Source of the DNA: Pseudonocardia bannensis
GTDB taxonomy: Bacteria; Actinomycetota; Actinomycetes; Mycobacteriales; Pseudonocardiaceae
Length of the DNA: 64,000 bases
Reading direction: 5' to 3'
NCBI RefSeq assembly: GCF_012911875.1
Contig: NZ_JAAXKZ010000007.1
Location: 28,079-92,078, forward strand
Below the pieces are notes generated by a model. The model did no database searches and was not told the DNA's origin. It was given only the letters and a program-made list of their open reading frames with translations. Made by a program: the position numbers and the translations under genes. This document shows positions 35,631 to 44,704 of the stretch, one piece after another; position 1 is the first letter of the stretch; each line of letters starts with the position of its first letter.

Positions 35631-36812
35631 GTGACCGGACCTGCAACGCCCACCTCACGGCTGACCGTCGCCCAGCGCGCCGACATCCCTCCGTTCCACG
35701 TGATGGACGTCTGGGCGGCGGCGGGGGAGCGCCAGCGCACCCACGGAGACCTGATCAACCTCTCGGCCGGCCAGCCGTCCACCCCGGCCCCGGCGGCGGT
35801 CCGCGCCGCGGCCGCCTTGGCGCTCGACGGCGAGGTGCTGGGCTACACCGTCGCGCTGGGCATTCCCCCGCTGCGGGCGGAGATCGCCGGGCACTACGGG
35901 CGGACCTACGGTCTCGACGTCGATCCCGACCAGGTCGTGGTCACCACCGGTTCGTCGGGCGGGTTCCTGCTCGCCTTCCTCTCCGCGTTCGACGCCGGTG
36001 ACCGGGTGGCGATGGCCCGGCCCGGCTACCCCTGCTACCGCAACATCCTCTCGGCGCTGGGCTGTGAGGTCGTCGAGCTGCCGTGTGGCTCGGAGACCCG
36101 GTTCCAGCCGACGGTCGCGATGCTCGAGGCGCTGGACCAGCCGGTGAAGGGGCTCGTGGTCGCGAGCCCGGCCAACCCCACCGGCACGGTGCTCGACCCG
36201 GCCGAGCTGGCGGCACTCGCGTCGTACTGCGAGGTCAACGGCATCCAGCTGATCAGCGACGAGATCTACCACGGCATCTCCTACCCGGGTTCGCCCGCGA
36301 CCACGAGCGCGTGGGAGACCTCGCGCGAGGCGATCATCGTCAACTCCTTCTCCAAGTACTTCTCGATGACGGGCTGGCGGCTGGGTTGGCTGCTGGTGCC
36401 GCCGCGGCTGCTGCGGGCCGTGGACCGTCTGACCGGCAACTTCACGGTCTGCCCGCCGGCGTTGCCCCAGTACGCCGCGCTGGGCGCGTTCACCCCGGAC
36501 AGCTACACCGAGGCGGACGGGCACGTGGTCCGCTACGGCGTCAACCGGGCGCTGCTGCTCGAGGGACTGCCGCGGCTGGGCATCGACCGGCTGGCGCCCG
36601 CCGACGGCGCGTTCTACGTCTACGCCGACGTCTCGCACCTGACCGACGACTCCATGGCGTGGACCTACCGCCTGCTCGCCGAGGCCGGGATCGCGGTGGC
36701 ACCGGGGATCGACTTCGACCCCGTCGACGGCGGCCGCTTCATCCGCTTCTCCTGCGCCGGCGCGACCGAGGACATCGCGGATGCCCTCAAACGCCTCGAA
36801 TCCTGGCTCTGA
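35631..36812 (+). CDS. PLP-dependent aminotransferase, class I/II
   Basis: 393 residues, fold type I. Seen: INLSAGQPSTPAP, the glycine-rich TTGSSGGFLLAF, MARPGYPCYRN, VVASPANPTGTV, LISDEIYHGISY, and the PLP Lys in VNSFSKYFSMTGWRLGW. Arg in RFIRFSCAGA binds the substrate carboxylate. Spacing matches aspartate/aromatic aminotransferase-like enzymes of the AAT subfamily; the amino donor cannot be read from sequence. The gene follows purD but has its own leaderless promoter. Its last codons overlap the start of the frameshifted channel gene. Confidence 0.9.
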   Translation: MTGPATPTSRLTVAQRADIPPFHVMDVWAAAGERQRTHGDLINLSAGQPSTPAPAAVRAAAALALDGEVLGYTVALGIPPLRAEIAGHYGRTYGLDVDPDQVVVTTGSSGGFLLAFLSAFDAGDRVAMARPGYPCYRNILSALGCEVVELPCGSETRFQPTVAMLEALDQPVKGLVVASPANPTGTVLDPAELAALASYCEVNGIQLISDEIYHGISYPGSPATTSAWETSREAIIVNSFSKYFSMTGWRLGWLLVPPRLLRAVDRLTGNFTVCPPALPQYAALGAFTPDSYTEADGHVVRYGVNRALLLEGLPRLGIDRLAPADGAFYVYADVSHLTDDSMAWTYRLLAEAGIAVAPGIDFDPVDGGRFIRFSCAGATEDIADALKRLESWL

Positions 36813-37280
36813 GCGGACAACACTGTTCTGGGCGCTGGCGGCGCTCACGACCCAGCTGCGCGGCGATTTTCGCGGCCGCGTCGCGGTCTACGTGGTCGGC
36901 ACCGTGGGCTGGTCGGCTTCGTGGTGTCGCTGGCCGTGCTGGACGCGCCGGACTCCTCGATCACCACGTTCGGCGAGGCCGTCTGGCGGATGCTGACCAC
37001 GATCTCCACCGTCGGTTACGGCGACCGGTACCCGACGACGTTCGAGGGCCGGGTCGTCGCCGCGACGCTGATGGTGGCCGGGATCGCGCTGCTCGGCGTG
37101 GTGACCGCGTCGATCGCGAGCTGGTTCGTCGAGAACCTGAGGCGGGCGTCCGCGCAGGTCTCCGAGGAGGTGGAGGACACCGCCGAACAGGCCTACGCGC
37201 AGTTGGCCGAGGTCCTGGCCGAGCTACGCGCGGTCACCGTCCGGCTGGACGCGCTGGAGCGCGACCGGCGCCCCTCCTGA
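36781..37280 (+). pseudogene. two-TM potassium channel, frameshifted
   Basis: The first frame (ATG 36781) reads TTLFWALAALTTQLRG then FRGRVAVYVVGTVG, the start of a small K+ channel with its first membrane helix. Near 36910 the frame breaks: the continuation LVGFVVSLAVLDAPDS is one base out. That second frame (also openable from GTG 36921) then gives the pore, TTISTVGYGDRYPTTF, with intact TVGYGD selectivity filter, the second helix (VAATLMVAGIALLGVVTAS) and a coiled-coil tail. A one-base deletion in a GTGGGCTGG stretch explains the break. It could be a real lesion or a sequencing error. The end overlaps the convergent threonine aldolase gene by 47 bases. Confidence 0.75.
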
Positions 37281-38364
37281 GCGGGTGGGGCCCGCCCGGC
37301 CGGGTGCCGGCGGCGGGCTCGATCGGGCCGATACGGTCCAGGGCCGCGGTGATGTCGGCGTCGGAGAGGTCGGCGTGGGTCATCAGCCGCACCTTCCCGG
37401 ACATGGCCGACGCCCGCACGCCGGCCTCGTCGAAGCGGCGCAGCGTGCCGGGGAGGTCGACCACCGTGACGAGCACGATGTTGGTCTGCGGGGCCTGCAC
37501 CTGCCAGCCGCGCTCGTGCAGCCCGTCGGCCAGCCGGGTGGCCCGGGCGTGGTCCTCGGCGAGCCGGTCGATCCGGTCCAGGGCGACCAGCCCGGCTGCG
37601 GCCAGCACACCGCCCTGCCTCACCCCGCCGCCCAGCATCTTGCGCAGCCGGCGGGCCTCGGTGGTGAACTCGACCGAACCCGCGACGACCGACCCGACCG
37701 GGGCGCCGAGGCCCTTGCTCAGGCAGACCTGGACGGTGTCGGCGCCGACGGTCAGCGCCGCCGGCGGCACCCCGAGCGCCACCGCGGCGTGCCAGATCCG
37801 GGCCCCGTCGAGGTGCACGGCGAGCCCGGCCGCGCGGGCCGCGGCCGCGACGGCGGCGTGCTCCTCGGGCGCGGTGACGGCCCCGCCCGCGGCGTTGTGG
37901 GTGTTCTCCAGGCACAGCAGTGTGGTGCGCAGCGTGTAGTACGGCCCGGCCGTGCCCGCGGCCCGGCGCACCGCATCGGGGGAGACCTTGCCCGGCCCGG
38001 CGTCGTGCTCCAGCGCCCGCGGCATGCCCCCGGCCAGCCAGGCGGCGGTGCCGAGCTCGGCGTCGAGGACGTGTGCGCCGGCCGGGGCGAGGAAGGTGTC
38101 CCCGCGCGACAGGTGGGCCATCAGCGCGACGAGGTTGCCCATCGAGCCGCTCGGCGTCCACATCGCGTCGGCCGCCCCGAGCAGCCCGGCCACCCGGACC
38201 TCGAGCTCGCGCATCGTCGGGTCGCGGTCGAGGACGTCGTCACCCACCTCGGCCGCGGCCATCGCCGCGCGCATCTGCTTGGTCGGGACGGTGACGGTGT
38301 CCGAGCGGAGGTCGATCGGCTCGGCACCGGCCTTGGGGCGGCGGGTTCGCGTCGGGGGCCTCAC
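37234..38364 (-). CDS. low-specificity L-threonine aldolase
   Basis: Cleaves L-threonine or allo-threonine to glycine and acetaldehyde with PLP. 376 residues. IDLRSDTVTVPTKQMRAAM opens the domain. Further landmarks are GDDVLDRDPTMRELE, TPSGSMGNLVAL, CLENTHNAAGG, VHLDGARIWHA, and the PLP Lys in VQVCLSKGLGAPVGS. RKMLGGGVRQGG is also diagnostic. The C-terminal 30 residues (Pro/Gly/Arg-rich) extend past the usual end. GTG 38364 starts a few residues before the domain; a longer ORF to 38514 is possible but unsupported. It converges on the channel gene and is divergent from the sigma-factor gene. Confidence 0.9.
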   Translation of the reverse strand: MRPPTRTRRPKAGAEPIDLRSDTVTVPTKQMRAAMAAAEVGDDVLDRDPTMRELEVRVAGLLGAADAMWTPSGSMGNLVALMAHLSRGDTFLAPAGAHVLDAELGTAAWLAGGMPRALEHDAGPGKVSPDAVRRAAGTAGPYYTLRTTLLCLENTHNAAGGAVTAPEEHAAVAAAARAAGLAVHLDGARIWHAAVALGVPPAALTVGADTVQVCLSKGLGAPVGSVVAGSVEFTTEARRLRKMLGGGVRQGGVLAAAGLVALDRIDRLAEDHARATRLADGLHERGWQVQAPQTNIVLVTVVDLPGTLRRFDEAGVRASAMSGKVRLMTHADLSDADITAALDRIGPIEPAAGTRPGGPHPLRRGAGRAPARPAGR

Positions 38365-38528
38365 AAGGGCGGATTCAATCAGCCGGCGACGGAGAGGTCG
38401 CCCGTGGGTCACGAAAAGGTCACGACGTTCGGCCGTCCGGGGGATGTCCGGCCCGCCGTGCAACCGTGGGCGGTGGTCGACCCGTCCGCTGCGTGACGAG
38501 GCCGCCGCTGTCACCGAGGGGAGGTGCG

Positions 38529-39044
38529 GTGGACGAGACCGCCGAGCGCGAGTTCGCGGACTACTTCCGGGCCCGGCAGGACGCCGTGCGGCGCATGGCG
38601 TTCCTGCTCTGCGGGGACTGGCACCGGGCCGACGACCACGCCCAGTCCGCGTTCGTGGCGTTGCACCGGCACTGGCGACGGATCCGGGACCGCGGCGCGC
38701 TGGACGCCTGGGTGCGACGCACGCTGGTCAGCGCGGTGGTCGACGAGTCGCGCCGGCCGTGGCGTCGCGAGCGCGCGACCGATGCGTTGCCACCGTCGCC
38801 CGTCTCCGCCGACGGCGCCGATGCCGTCGCGACCCGGCAGACCCTGGTGGACGGGCTGCGGGCCGTGCCGCCCAGGCAGCGGGCGGTGCTGGTGCTGCGG
38901 TACCTGGAGGGGCTGGACGTGGCCGGCACCGCCTCGGCACTCGGGTGCTCGACGGGGACGGTCAAGAGCCAGACCGCGCACGGGCTGGCCACCCTGCGCG
39001 CGGTACTCGGGGACACCCTGGATGATCTACGGCCGACGGGCTGA
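38529..39044 (+). CDS. RNA polymerase sigma factor, SigE family (ECF type)
   Basis: 171 residues with region 2 (EFADYFRARQDAVRRMAFLLCGDWHRADDHAQSAF, given here as consecutive parts of residues 8-42) and region 4 (LVDGLRAVPPRQRAVLVL, then GTASALGCSTGTVKSQ with a helix-turn-helix). This matches the actinobacterial SigE-family ECF factors. GTG 38529 is chosen for its GGAGG site 5 to 6 bases upstream; the ORF to 38466 is longer but lacks one. The gene after it, 12 bases away, encodes a membrane protein that probably acts as its partner or anti-sigma factor. Only one copy of the pair is seen. Confidence 0.88.
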   Translation: MDETAEREFADYFRARQDAVRRMAFLLCGDWHRADDHAQSAFVALHRHWRRIRDRGALDAWVRRTLVSAVVDESRRPWRRERATDALPPSPVSADGADAVATRQTLVDGLRAVPPRQRAVLVLRYLEGLDVAGTASALGCSTGTVKSQTAHGLATLRAVLGDTLDDLRPTG

Positions 39045-39056
39045 GGAGGTGCGGGC

Positions 39057-39788
39057 ATGAGCGACGGGATCGACGACGGAACCGACGACGGGCGGTTGAC
39101 GGCGATGTTCCGCGCCGCCGCCTCCGAAGCGGCGGCGGGCGCGCCGGCACCGGGCTTCGACCACGCCGGGGTGGTGGCGGCGTCGCGGCGGGCCACGGCA
39201 CGGCGGCGGTCGGCGGTCGCCGGTGGTGTCCTGACGGTGCTGGTCGTCGCCGGGGTCGGAGTCGCGGCGGCGGCGCCGTCCAGGACGAGTACGGCCGACA
39301 CCTCGGCGGCCGCCGGCAGCGCGGTCGCCGCCCCGGAGGCCGGAGCGGCGCCCGCGCCGCTGAGCGCGCCGGCGCCGGCCCTGGGCCCCGGGAGGTCCGG
39401 GCCGGCCGCCCCGCTCGGACCCGCCGATCCCGACGCCTGCGTGAACAAGCAGGACCCCGCGCTGCGGGCCCTGCTGAACGCGGCCCTGCCCGAGGTGCAC
39501 GACGCCGTCGAGGCGCCGACGACGATGGAGTGCCGGCCCGGCGGTGGCCGCGAGGTCCACCTGGACGTCGCCGACGGTGCGGCCACCGGACTGCTGAGCG
39601 TCGTCTACAGCGCACCCGGGGCCCCGGCTCCGGAGCAGGGGCTGCCCGTCGGCTGGGTACGGGCCGGGGCGCCCACCGCGTCGGGCGGGTTCGTCTCGGT
39701 CACCACGCGGGCCGCCGCGGACTCCGGTGCGGTGCCGTTCGCGGACCGGGTCGACGCGGTGGTGGCCGAGTTGGCCCCTCGGCTGTAG
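39057..39788 (+). CDS. single-pass membrane protein, probable partner of the sigma factor
   Basis: 243 residues starting at ATG with GGAGG 8 bases upstream and 12 bases after the sigma gene. The cytoplasmic part (about 1-46) includes LTAMFRAAASEAAAGAPAPGFDHAGVV, the sort of short helix that SigE-family partner proteins have before the membrane. One membrane helix follows (SAVAGGVLTVLVVAGVGVAAAA), then a Pro/Ala-rich linker and an extracytoplasmic domain with two Cys (DPDACVNK and TMECRPGG). No zinc-binding HxxxCxxC anti-sigma motif is present, so an anti-sigma role is inferred from position only. Confidence 0.65.
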   Translation: MSDGIDDGTDDGRLTAMFRAAASEAAAGAPAPGFDHAGVVAASRRATARRRSAVAGGVLTVLVVAGVGVAAAAPSRTSTADTSAAAGSAVAAPEAGAAPAPLSAPAPALGPGRSGPAAPLGPADPDACVNKQDPALRALLNAALPEVHDAVEAPTTMECRPGGGREVHLDVADGAATGLLSVVYSAPGAPAPEQGLPVGWVRAGAPTASGGFVSVTTRAAADSGAVPFADRVDAVVAELAPRL

Positions 39789-39863
39789 AGATCGCCGAAC
39801 CCGGAGATCCAGCACGCAGACCCCGGGTGCGCGATGCCCGGACCGGCGCGGCAGCCTGACCCG

Positions 39864-40436
39864 ATGGGCACCGTGAAGGGGGAGCGCCGCCGACAGGCAC
39901 TGGCCGTGGCGGCCGCCGACCTGCTCCGTTCCGGAGGGTTCGACGCCGTCCGTCACCGCGCCGTCGCCGAGCGAGCCGGGCTCCCGCTCGCGTCGACGAC
40001 CTACTACTTCGCCTCCCTGGACGACCTGGTGACCGCGGCGGTGGAAATCACCGGCCGGGAGGAGCTGGCCGAAGGTCGCGCGCAGCTCGACCGGCTGTCC
40101 GGCCGGCCGGAGGACAGCTCGGCGCTGGTGGAGCTGGTGCTCGACCAGCTGCTCGGCCCGGAGTCGCGCGACGGCGGGCTGGACGCGGTGCTGCTGCGCT
40201 ACGAGCGGCTCGTCGGGGCCGGCCGGCGGCCCTACCTGGCGCCGCTGATGCGCGAGCTGCGCGGTGAGTTGGACACCCTCCTGACCGAGGTGCTGGGCCG
40301 CGCCGGGCGTACGCCGGACCCGGCCGAGCTGCGCCGGCTGGTCTCGCTCGTCGACGGAACCGTGATCAGCGCGCTGATCGAGGCCGATCCGGACCCGCGG
40401 GCGGCCGCCCGCGCCGAGCTGCTCCGGAGCCTGTGA
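39864..40436 (+). CDS. TetR family transcriptional regulator
   Basis: 190 residues. The helix-turn-helix spans GERRRQALAVAAADLLRSGG and AVRHRAVAERAGLPLASTTYYFASLDDL. A helical C-terminal domain (about 60-190) has no known ligand motif. ATG 39864 begins ten codons after an upstream ATG (39834) and fits the family N-terminus better. Placed 55 bases before purB but with a separate promoter between, so it need not regulate purine genes. A similar TetR gene precedes purB in mycobacteria, which supports a conserved neighbourhood. Confidence 0.85.
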   Translation: MGTVKGERRRQALAVAAADLLRSGGFDAVRHRAVAERAGLPLASTTYYFASLDDLVTAAVEITGREELAEGRAQLDRLSGRPEDSSALVELVLDQLLGPESRDGGLDAVLLRYERLVGAGRRPYLAPLMRELRGELDTLLTEVLGRAGRTPDPAELRRLVSLVDGTVISALIEADPDPRAAARAELLRSL

Positions 40437-40476
40437 GCAGCGCTGCACCGATTACCGCTCGGGTTCCCCCGGTACG

Positions 40477-40482
40477 TAGGCT
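40477..40482 (+). promoter_or_regulatory. -10 element TAGGCT before purB
   Basis: TAGGCT ends 9 bases before the purB GTG at 40491. No ribosome site lies between, so purB-purC is probably leaderless at its start. Confidence 0.5.
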
Positions 40483-40490
40483 GACCAGAC

Positions 40491-41909
40491 GTGATCCCCA
40501 ATGTGCTGGCCGCCCGCTACGCGAGCCCGGAGCTGGTCCGGCTCTGGTCGCCCGAGTACAAGATCGTCCTGGAGCGCCGGCTCTGGATCGCGGTGCTCCG
40601 CGCACAGCGTGACCTCGGTGTGGACGTCCCGGAGCAGGCCATCGCCGACTACGAGCGCGTCGTCGAGCAGGTCGACCTGGAGTCCATCGCCGCCCGCGAG
40701 CGCGTCACCCGGCACGACGTCAAGGCCCGCATCGAGGAGTTCAACGCCCTCGCCGGTCACGAGCACGTGCACAAGGGCCTGACCAGCCGCGACCTCACCG
40801 AGAACGTCGAGCAGCTGCAGATCCGGCTGTCGCTGGAGCACGTCCGCGACCGCACCGTCGCGATCCTGGCCCGGCTCGCCCGTCGCGCCGCCGAGTACGG
40901 CGAGCTCGTGATGGCCGGCCGCAGCCACAACGTCGCCGCCCAGGCCACCACGCTGGGCAAGCGCTTCGCGTCCGCCGCCGACGAGCTGCTCGTCGGCTAC
41001 GCCCGGCTCGAGGACCTGCGTACCCGCTACCCGCTGCGCGGTATCAAGGGCCCGGTCGGTACCGCGCAGGACATGCTCGACCTGCTCGGCGGGGACGCGG
41101 ACAAGCTCGCGGCCCTGGAGACGCGCGTGGCCGAGCACCTGGGCTTCGCCGCCACGTTCACCAGCGTCGGCCAGGTCTACCCGCGCTCGCTGGACCACGA
41201 CGTGCTCTCGGCGCTGCTGCAACTCGCCGCGGCGCCGTCCTCGCTCGCGACCACCATCCGGCTGATGGCGGGCGCCGAGCTCGCCACCGAGGGCTTCCAG
41301 CCCGGCCAGGTCGGTTCGTCGGCGATGCCGCACAAGATGAACACCCGCTCCGCGGAGCGCATCAACGGGATGATGGTGCTGCTGCGCGGCTACGCCGGGA
41401 TGGCCGCCGAGCTGGCCGGTGCGCAGTGGAACGAGGGCGACGTGTTCTGCTCGGTCGTCCGCCGGGTCGCGCTGCCGGACGCGTTCTTCGCCCTCGACGG
41501 GCTGTTCGAGACCACCCTGACCGTTCTCGACGAGTTCGGCGCCTACCCCGCGGTGATCGCGCGCGAGCTCGACCGCTACCTGCCGTTCCTCGCCACCACC
41601 GCCGTGCTGATGGCCGCCGTGCGCGCCGGTGTGGGCCGGGAAACCGCGCACGAGGTGATCAAGGAGCACGCCGTAGGCGTCGCGCTGGCCATGCGGGAGA
41701 AGGGCCAGACCGAGAACGACCTGATCGCCCGCCTCGTAGGCGACGAGCGGCTCGGGCTCCCGGCCGGGCTGCTCGACGGGCTGCTGGCCGATCCGCTGTC
41801 CTTCACCGGCGCGGCGACCGCGCAGGTCGCGGCCGTCGTCGGGCGGGTCCAGGAGATCGTCGAGGCCCACCCCGAGGCCGCCGCCTACACCCCCGGAGCC
41901 ATCCTGTGA
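40491..41909 (+). CDS. purB: adenylosuccinate lyase
   Basis: Cleaves fumarate from SAICAR and from adenylosuccinate. 472 residues. Seen: HVHKGLTSRDLTENVEQLQ, AGRSHNVAAQATTLGKR (catalytic His region), and the fumarase/aspartase-superfamily loop VGSSAMPHKMNTRSAE containing the base Ser. A C-terminal helical domain is complete. Its TGA overlaps the purC GTG as GTGA, so the two are translationally coupled. GTG 40491 is the family N-terminus. Confidence 0.97.
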   Translation: MIPNVLAARYASPELVRLWSPEYKIVLERRLWIAVLRAQRDLGVDVPEQAIADYERVVEQVDLESIAARERVTRHDVKARIEEFNALAGHEHVHKGLTSRDLTENVEQLQIRLSLEHVRDRTVAILARLARRAAEYGELVMAGRSHNVAAQATTLGKRFASAADELLVGYARLEDLRTRYPLRGIKGPVGTAQDMLDLLGGDADKLAALETRVAEHLGFAATFTSVGQVYPRSLDHDVLSALLQLAAAPSSLATTIRLMAGAELATEGFQPGQVGSSAMPHKMNTRSAERINGMMVLLRGYAGMAAELAGAQWNEGDVFCSVVRRVALPDAFFALDGLFETTLTVLDEFGAYPAVIARELDRYLPFLATTAVLMAAVRAGVGRETAHEVIKEHAVGVALAMREKGQTENDLIARLVGDERLGLPAGLLDGLLADPLSFTGAATAQVAAVVGRVQEIVEAHPEAAAYTPGAIL

Positions 41910-42754
41910 AGCTGCTGCACTCGGGCAAGGTTCGCGACATCTACCTCGACGACTCCCGCGACCCGGCCGACCTGCTCCTCGTCGCGTCCGACCGGATCTC
42001 GGTCTACGACGTCGTGCTCCCCACGCCGGTGCCGGACAAGGGCGCGATCCTCACCTCGCTGTCGCTGTGGTGGTTCGACCGGCTCGCCGACCTGGTTCCC
42101 CACCACGTCGTCTCCGCGACCGACGTGCCCGCCGAGTTCGCCGGCCGGGCGATCCGCTGCCGGCACCTCGACATGCTGCCGGTCGAGTGCATCGCGCGTG
42201 GCTACCTCACCGGGCTGGGCCTGAAGGAGTACCAGAAGCAGGGCACCGTCTCCGGGGTCGAGCTGCCGGACGGGCTGGTCGAGGGCTCGAAGCTGCCCGA
42301 GCCGATCTTCACGCCGACCACGAAGGCGCCGGTCGGCGAGCACGACGAGTTCATGACCTTCGACGAGGTGGTGGCCGCGGTCGGTGCGGACACCGCCACC
42401 CGGCTGCGCGAGCTCACCCTCGACGTCTACCGGCGCGGCGCCGAGACCGCGGCGGCCAACGGGATCATCGTCGCGGACACCAAGCTGGAGTTCGGCCGAG
42501 ATCCGGGCGGCGAGATCGTGCTGGCCGACGAGGTGCTGACCCCGGACTCGTCGCGGTTCTGGCCGGCCGACCAGTGGGAGCCCGGCCGTCCGCAGTTCTC
42601 CTTCGACAAGCAGTTCGTGCGCGACTGGTCGGCCACGCTCGACTGGGACCGCACCGCGCCGGGCCCCGAGGTGCCCGACGAGATCGTGGCCGCCACCCGG
42701 AGCCGCTACGTCGAGGTCTACGAGAAGATCACCGGATCCCGCTGGGGCTCGTGA
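41906..42754 (+). CDS. purC: SAICAR synthase
   Basis: Joins aspartate to CAIR in the eighth step of purine synthesis. 282 residues: KLLHSGKVRDIYL at the start (glycine-rich nucleotide loop), LLVASDRISVYDVVLPTPVPDKG, HLDMLPVECIARGYLTG, FTPTTKAPVGEHDE, IVADTKLEFGRDP and VLTPDSSRFWP. GTG 41906 overlaps the purB stop by 4 bases. An ORF in the same frame reaching 41426 is antisense-like shadow within purB. Confidence 0.96.
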   Translation: MKLLHSGKVRDIYLDDSRDPADLLLVASDRISVYDVVLPTPVPDKGAILTSLSLWWFDRLADLVPHHVVSATDVPAEFAGRAIRCRHLDMLPVECIARGYLTGLGLKEYQKQGTVSGVELPDGLVEGSKLPEPIFTPTTKAPVGEHDEFMTFDEVVAAVGADTATRLRELTLDVYRRGAETAAANGIIVADTKLEFGRDPGGEIVLADEVLTPDSSRFWPADQWEPGRPQFSFDKQFVRDWSATLDWDRTAPGPEVPDEIVAATRSRYVEVYEKITGSRWGS

Positions 42755-42839
42755 GCGGCCAACGCTGTTCGGACGGCGTTACCCGCTCACGGCCGCGCGG
42801 CGCAATGCGGCGTTCACCGTCGTATGGCTCCATGGGGGC

Positions 42840-43613
42840 ATGACTGCCCGACTGGTGCTGTCGCTGTCCGGTCTGTCCGACGAGTCCCCCGAGTCGCTGG
42901 CCCACGGTGCGGAGCTGGCGGCTGAGCTGGACGCCCGCGGGGTGCCGATCTCCCAGCTGTTCCGGCCGCGCGGCCGGGACGGCGCGATCGGCAGTACCTC
43001 GCCGCTGGTGCGCTGGCTGCACGAGCGCCGCGCCGTGGGCGACGTGATCGTGCTGCACGGCTACGACCACACCGCGGCGCCGCTCGGCTCCTGGCAGTCG
43101 CCGGTGCCCCGGATCGGGCGTCGTGCCGAGTTCGCCGCACTGCCCCGGCACGAGGCCGGCCTGCGGCTCGCCGCGGCCCGCCGCGCGCTCACCGCCGCCG
43201 GGTTGAGCACCGACCTGTTCGTGCCGCCGCGGTGGCTCGCCTCGCCGGGCACCCTCGACGCGCTGCGCGACCAGCGCTTCGTCGTCTGTGCAGACGAGAC
43301 CGGGATCCGGCTGCTGCACGGGCCGCGGGCGGGGACGGTGCTGCGGTCCCGGGTGCTGGGTTTCCGGGCGTCGGGAGACAAGCGGCCGGTCGCCGAGGAC
43401 CGCAGGGCCGCCGAGGCCTGGCGGTGCCGCATGCTGGAGGCCGAGGCGATGCGGACGGCGCGCCGCGGCGGGGTGGTCCGCATCGCCGTGCGGGCCAAGG
43501 ACCTGCGCCGGGCGCCGCGGGTGCGGTCGGTGCTGGCCGCGGTGGACGCAGTGCTCGCGCTCGGGGCGGTCCCGATCGGCTACCAGCCGGCGGCCGCCGT
43601 CCACGCGGCCTGA
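42840..43613 (+). CDS. DUF2334 / polysaccharide-deacetylase-like protein
   Basis: 257 residues. RLVLSLSGLSDESPESLAHG, then GDVIVLHGYDHTAAPLG and RHEAGLRLAAARRAL fit the DUF2334 NodB-like barrel. The HGYDHT block provides His/Asp that would bind metal in an active deacetylase. PPRWLASPGTLDALRDQRF is also typical. No signal peptide, so it acts in the cytoplasm or is inactive. The substrate is unknown. It follows purC by 85 bases and converges on the MBL gene 19 bases later. Confidence 0.75.
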   Translation: MTARLVLSLSGLSDESPESLAHGAELAAELDARGVPISQLFRPRGRDGAIGSTSPLVRWLHERRAVGDVIVLHGYDHTAAPLGSWQSPVPRIGRRAEFAALPRHEAGLRLAAARRALTAAGLSTDLFVPPRWLASPGTLDALRDQRFVVCADETGIRLLHGPRAGTVLRSRVLGFRASGDKRPVAEDRRAAEAWRCRMLEAEAMRTARRGGVVRIAVRAKDLRRAPRVRSVLAAVDAVLALGAVPIGYQPAAAVHAA

Positions 43614-43632
43614 CCCGCGGACGGCCTGCCCC

Positions 43633-44274
43633 CTAGAGCGTCGTGGGCGCCGGGGGCTCCCGATCGAGCACCCGGAACGCCGTCCCCTCCGGCGCGAGTT
43701 GCTCCAGCAGGCCGTAGTGCACCTTCTGCCCCGCCTTGGAGAGCACCGCCTCGTGGATCGGCACCGCCGTGCGCGGGGCCACGGCCCGCAGGTAGTCGAC
43801 GACCTCGCCGATCTTCAGCCACGGCGCCCCGGCCGGTACGAACAGCACCTGCAGCCCGGGTTGCGGCGCCGGCACGTAGGCGTCGCCGGGGTGCAGGTGC
43901 GTGCCGTCGACCAGGTAGCCGTTGTTCGGGATCATCGGGACGTCCGGGTGGATCACGGCGTGGTCGCCGCCCAGCACGTCCACCCGCGCGCCGGCGACCT
44001 GAAGCGTGTCGCCGGGCCGGGTCACCTCGTGCTCGCGGTCTGCCACCTTCTCCGCGCTCCCGGCGTCGACGATCAGCCGAGCGTCCGGGTTGGCGCGCAG
44101 CAGCGGATCGAGCCGGTCGGCGTCGAGGTGGTCGAAGTGCTGATGGGTGATCATGATGGCGTTCAGGCCGGTCAGATCCTCGAACCCGGTCGAGAACAGC
44201 CCGGGGTCGATGAGCAGCCGCGCCGCGCCGGTGTCCAGCAGTACGCAGGCGTGACCGAAGTGGGTGATCTGCAT
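43633..44274 (-). CDS. MBL-fold metallo-hydrolase
   Basis: 213 residues of a compact metallo-beta-lactamase fold. MQITHFGHACVLLDTG begins the domain, ITHQHFDHLD is the zinc HxHxDH motif, and GGDHAVIHPD and IHEAVLSKAG supply later ligands (GGDH and the C-terminal His). It resembles UlaG/YtnP-type cytoplasmic hydrolases; substrate unknown. ATG 44274 has GGGCGAG just upstream. The ORF to 44502 overlaps the divergent purS gene's region and is not used. It is divergent from purS with about 196 bases between. Confidence 0.87.
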   Translation of the reverse strand: MQITHFGHACVLLDTGAARLLIDPGLFSTGFEDLTGLNAIMITHQHFDHLDADRLDPLLRANPDARLIVDAGSAEKVADREHEVTRPGDTLQVAGARVDVLGGDHAVIHPDVPMIPNNGYLVDGTHLHPGDAYVPAPQPGLQVLFVPAGAPWLKIGEVVDYLRAVAPRTAVPIHEAVLSKAGQKVHYGLLEQLAPEGTAFRVLDREPPAPTTL

Positions 44275-44457
44275 CTCGCCCACTGTGCTCCGCCGGGGGG
44301 CCGGGCTCAACCGGGCGCCGGGAAGTGCCGGGACGGGAACACCGTCCCGCCCGGCACCGGAACACGCATGCATCCCCCGATCCGTCCCCTGACCAGCACG
44401 AGCGGAGTTGTCAGCAGCCTCACTGGCGGCCCGGCCCGGTGCCCCCGTTGTTCGCCG

Positions 44458-44463
44458 TAGGCT
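44458..44463 (+). promoter_or_regulatory. -10 element TAGGCT before purS
   Basis: TAGGCT ends 8 bases before GTG 44471, with no ribosome site between. Confidence 0.5.
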
Positions 44464-44470
44464 GCAAGGC

Positions 44471-44704
44471 GTGGCCAGAGTGGTGGTGGACGTGATGCCC
44501 AAGCCGGAGATCCTGGACCCGCAGGGTCAGGCGGTATCCCGCGCGCTCTCCCGGATCGGTGTGGCCGGGGTGGCCGACGTCCGGCAGGGCAAGCACTTCG
44601 AGCTCGAGGTCGACGACTCCGTCGACGACGAGACCCTGCACCGGATCGCCGGCAGCCTGCTGGCGAACCCGGTGATCGAGGACTGGACGGTGACCCGGGT
44701 ATGA
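44471..44704 (+). CDS. purS: FGAM synthase subunit PurS
   Basis: 77 residues, the small scaffold subunit that bridges PurL and Pur[21 protein letters not shown], then [15 protein letters not shown] and ANPVIEDW are the family signatures. GTG 44471 gives the standard 77-80 residue size; the ORF from 44408 is too long. Its TGA overlaps the purQ ATG as ATGA, so the two subunits are translationally coupled. Confidence 0.95.
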   Translation: MARVVVDVMPKPEILDPQGQAVSRALSRIGVAGVADVRQGKHFELEVDDSVDDETLHRIAGSLLANPVIEDWTVTRV

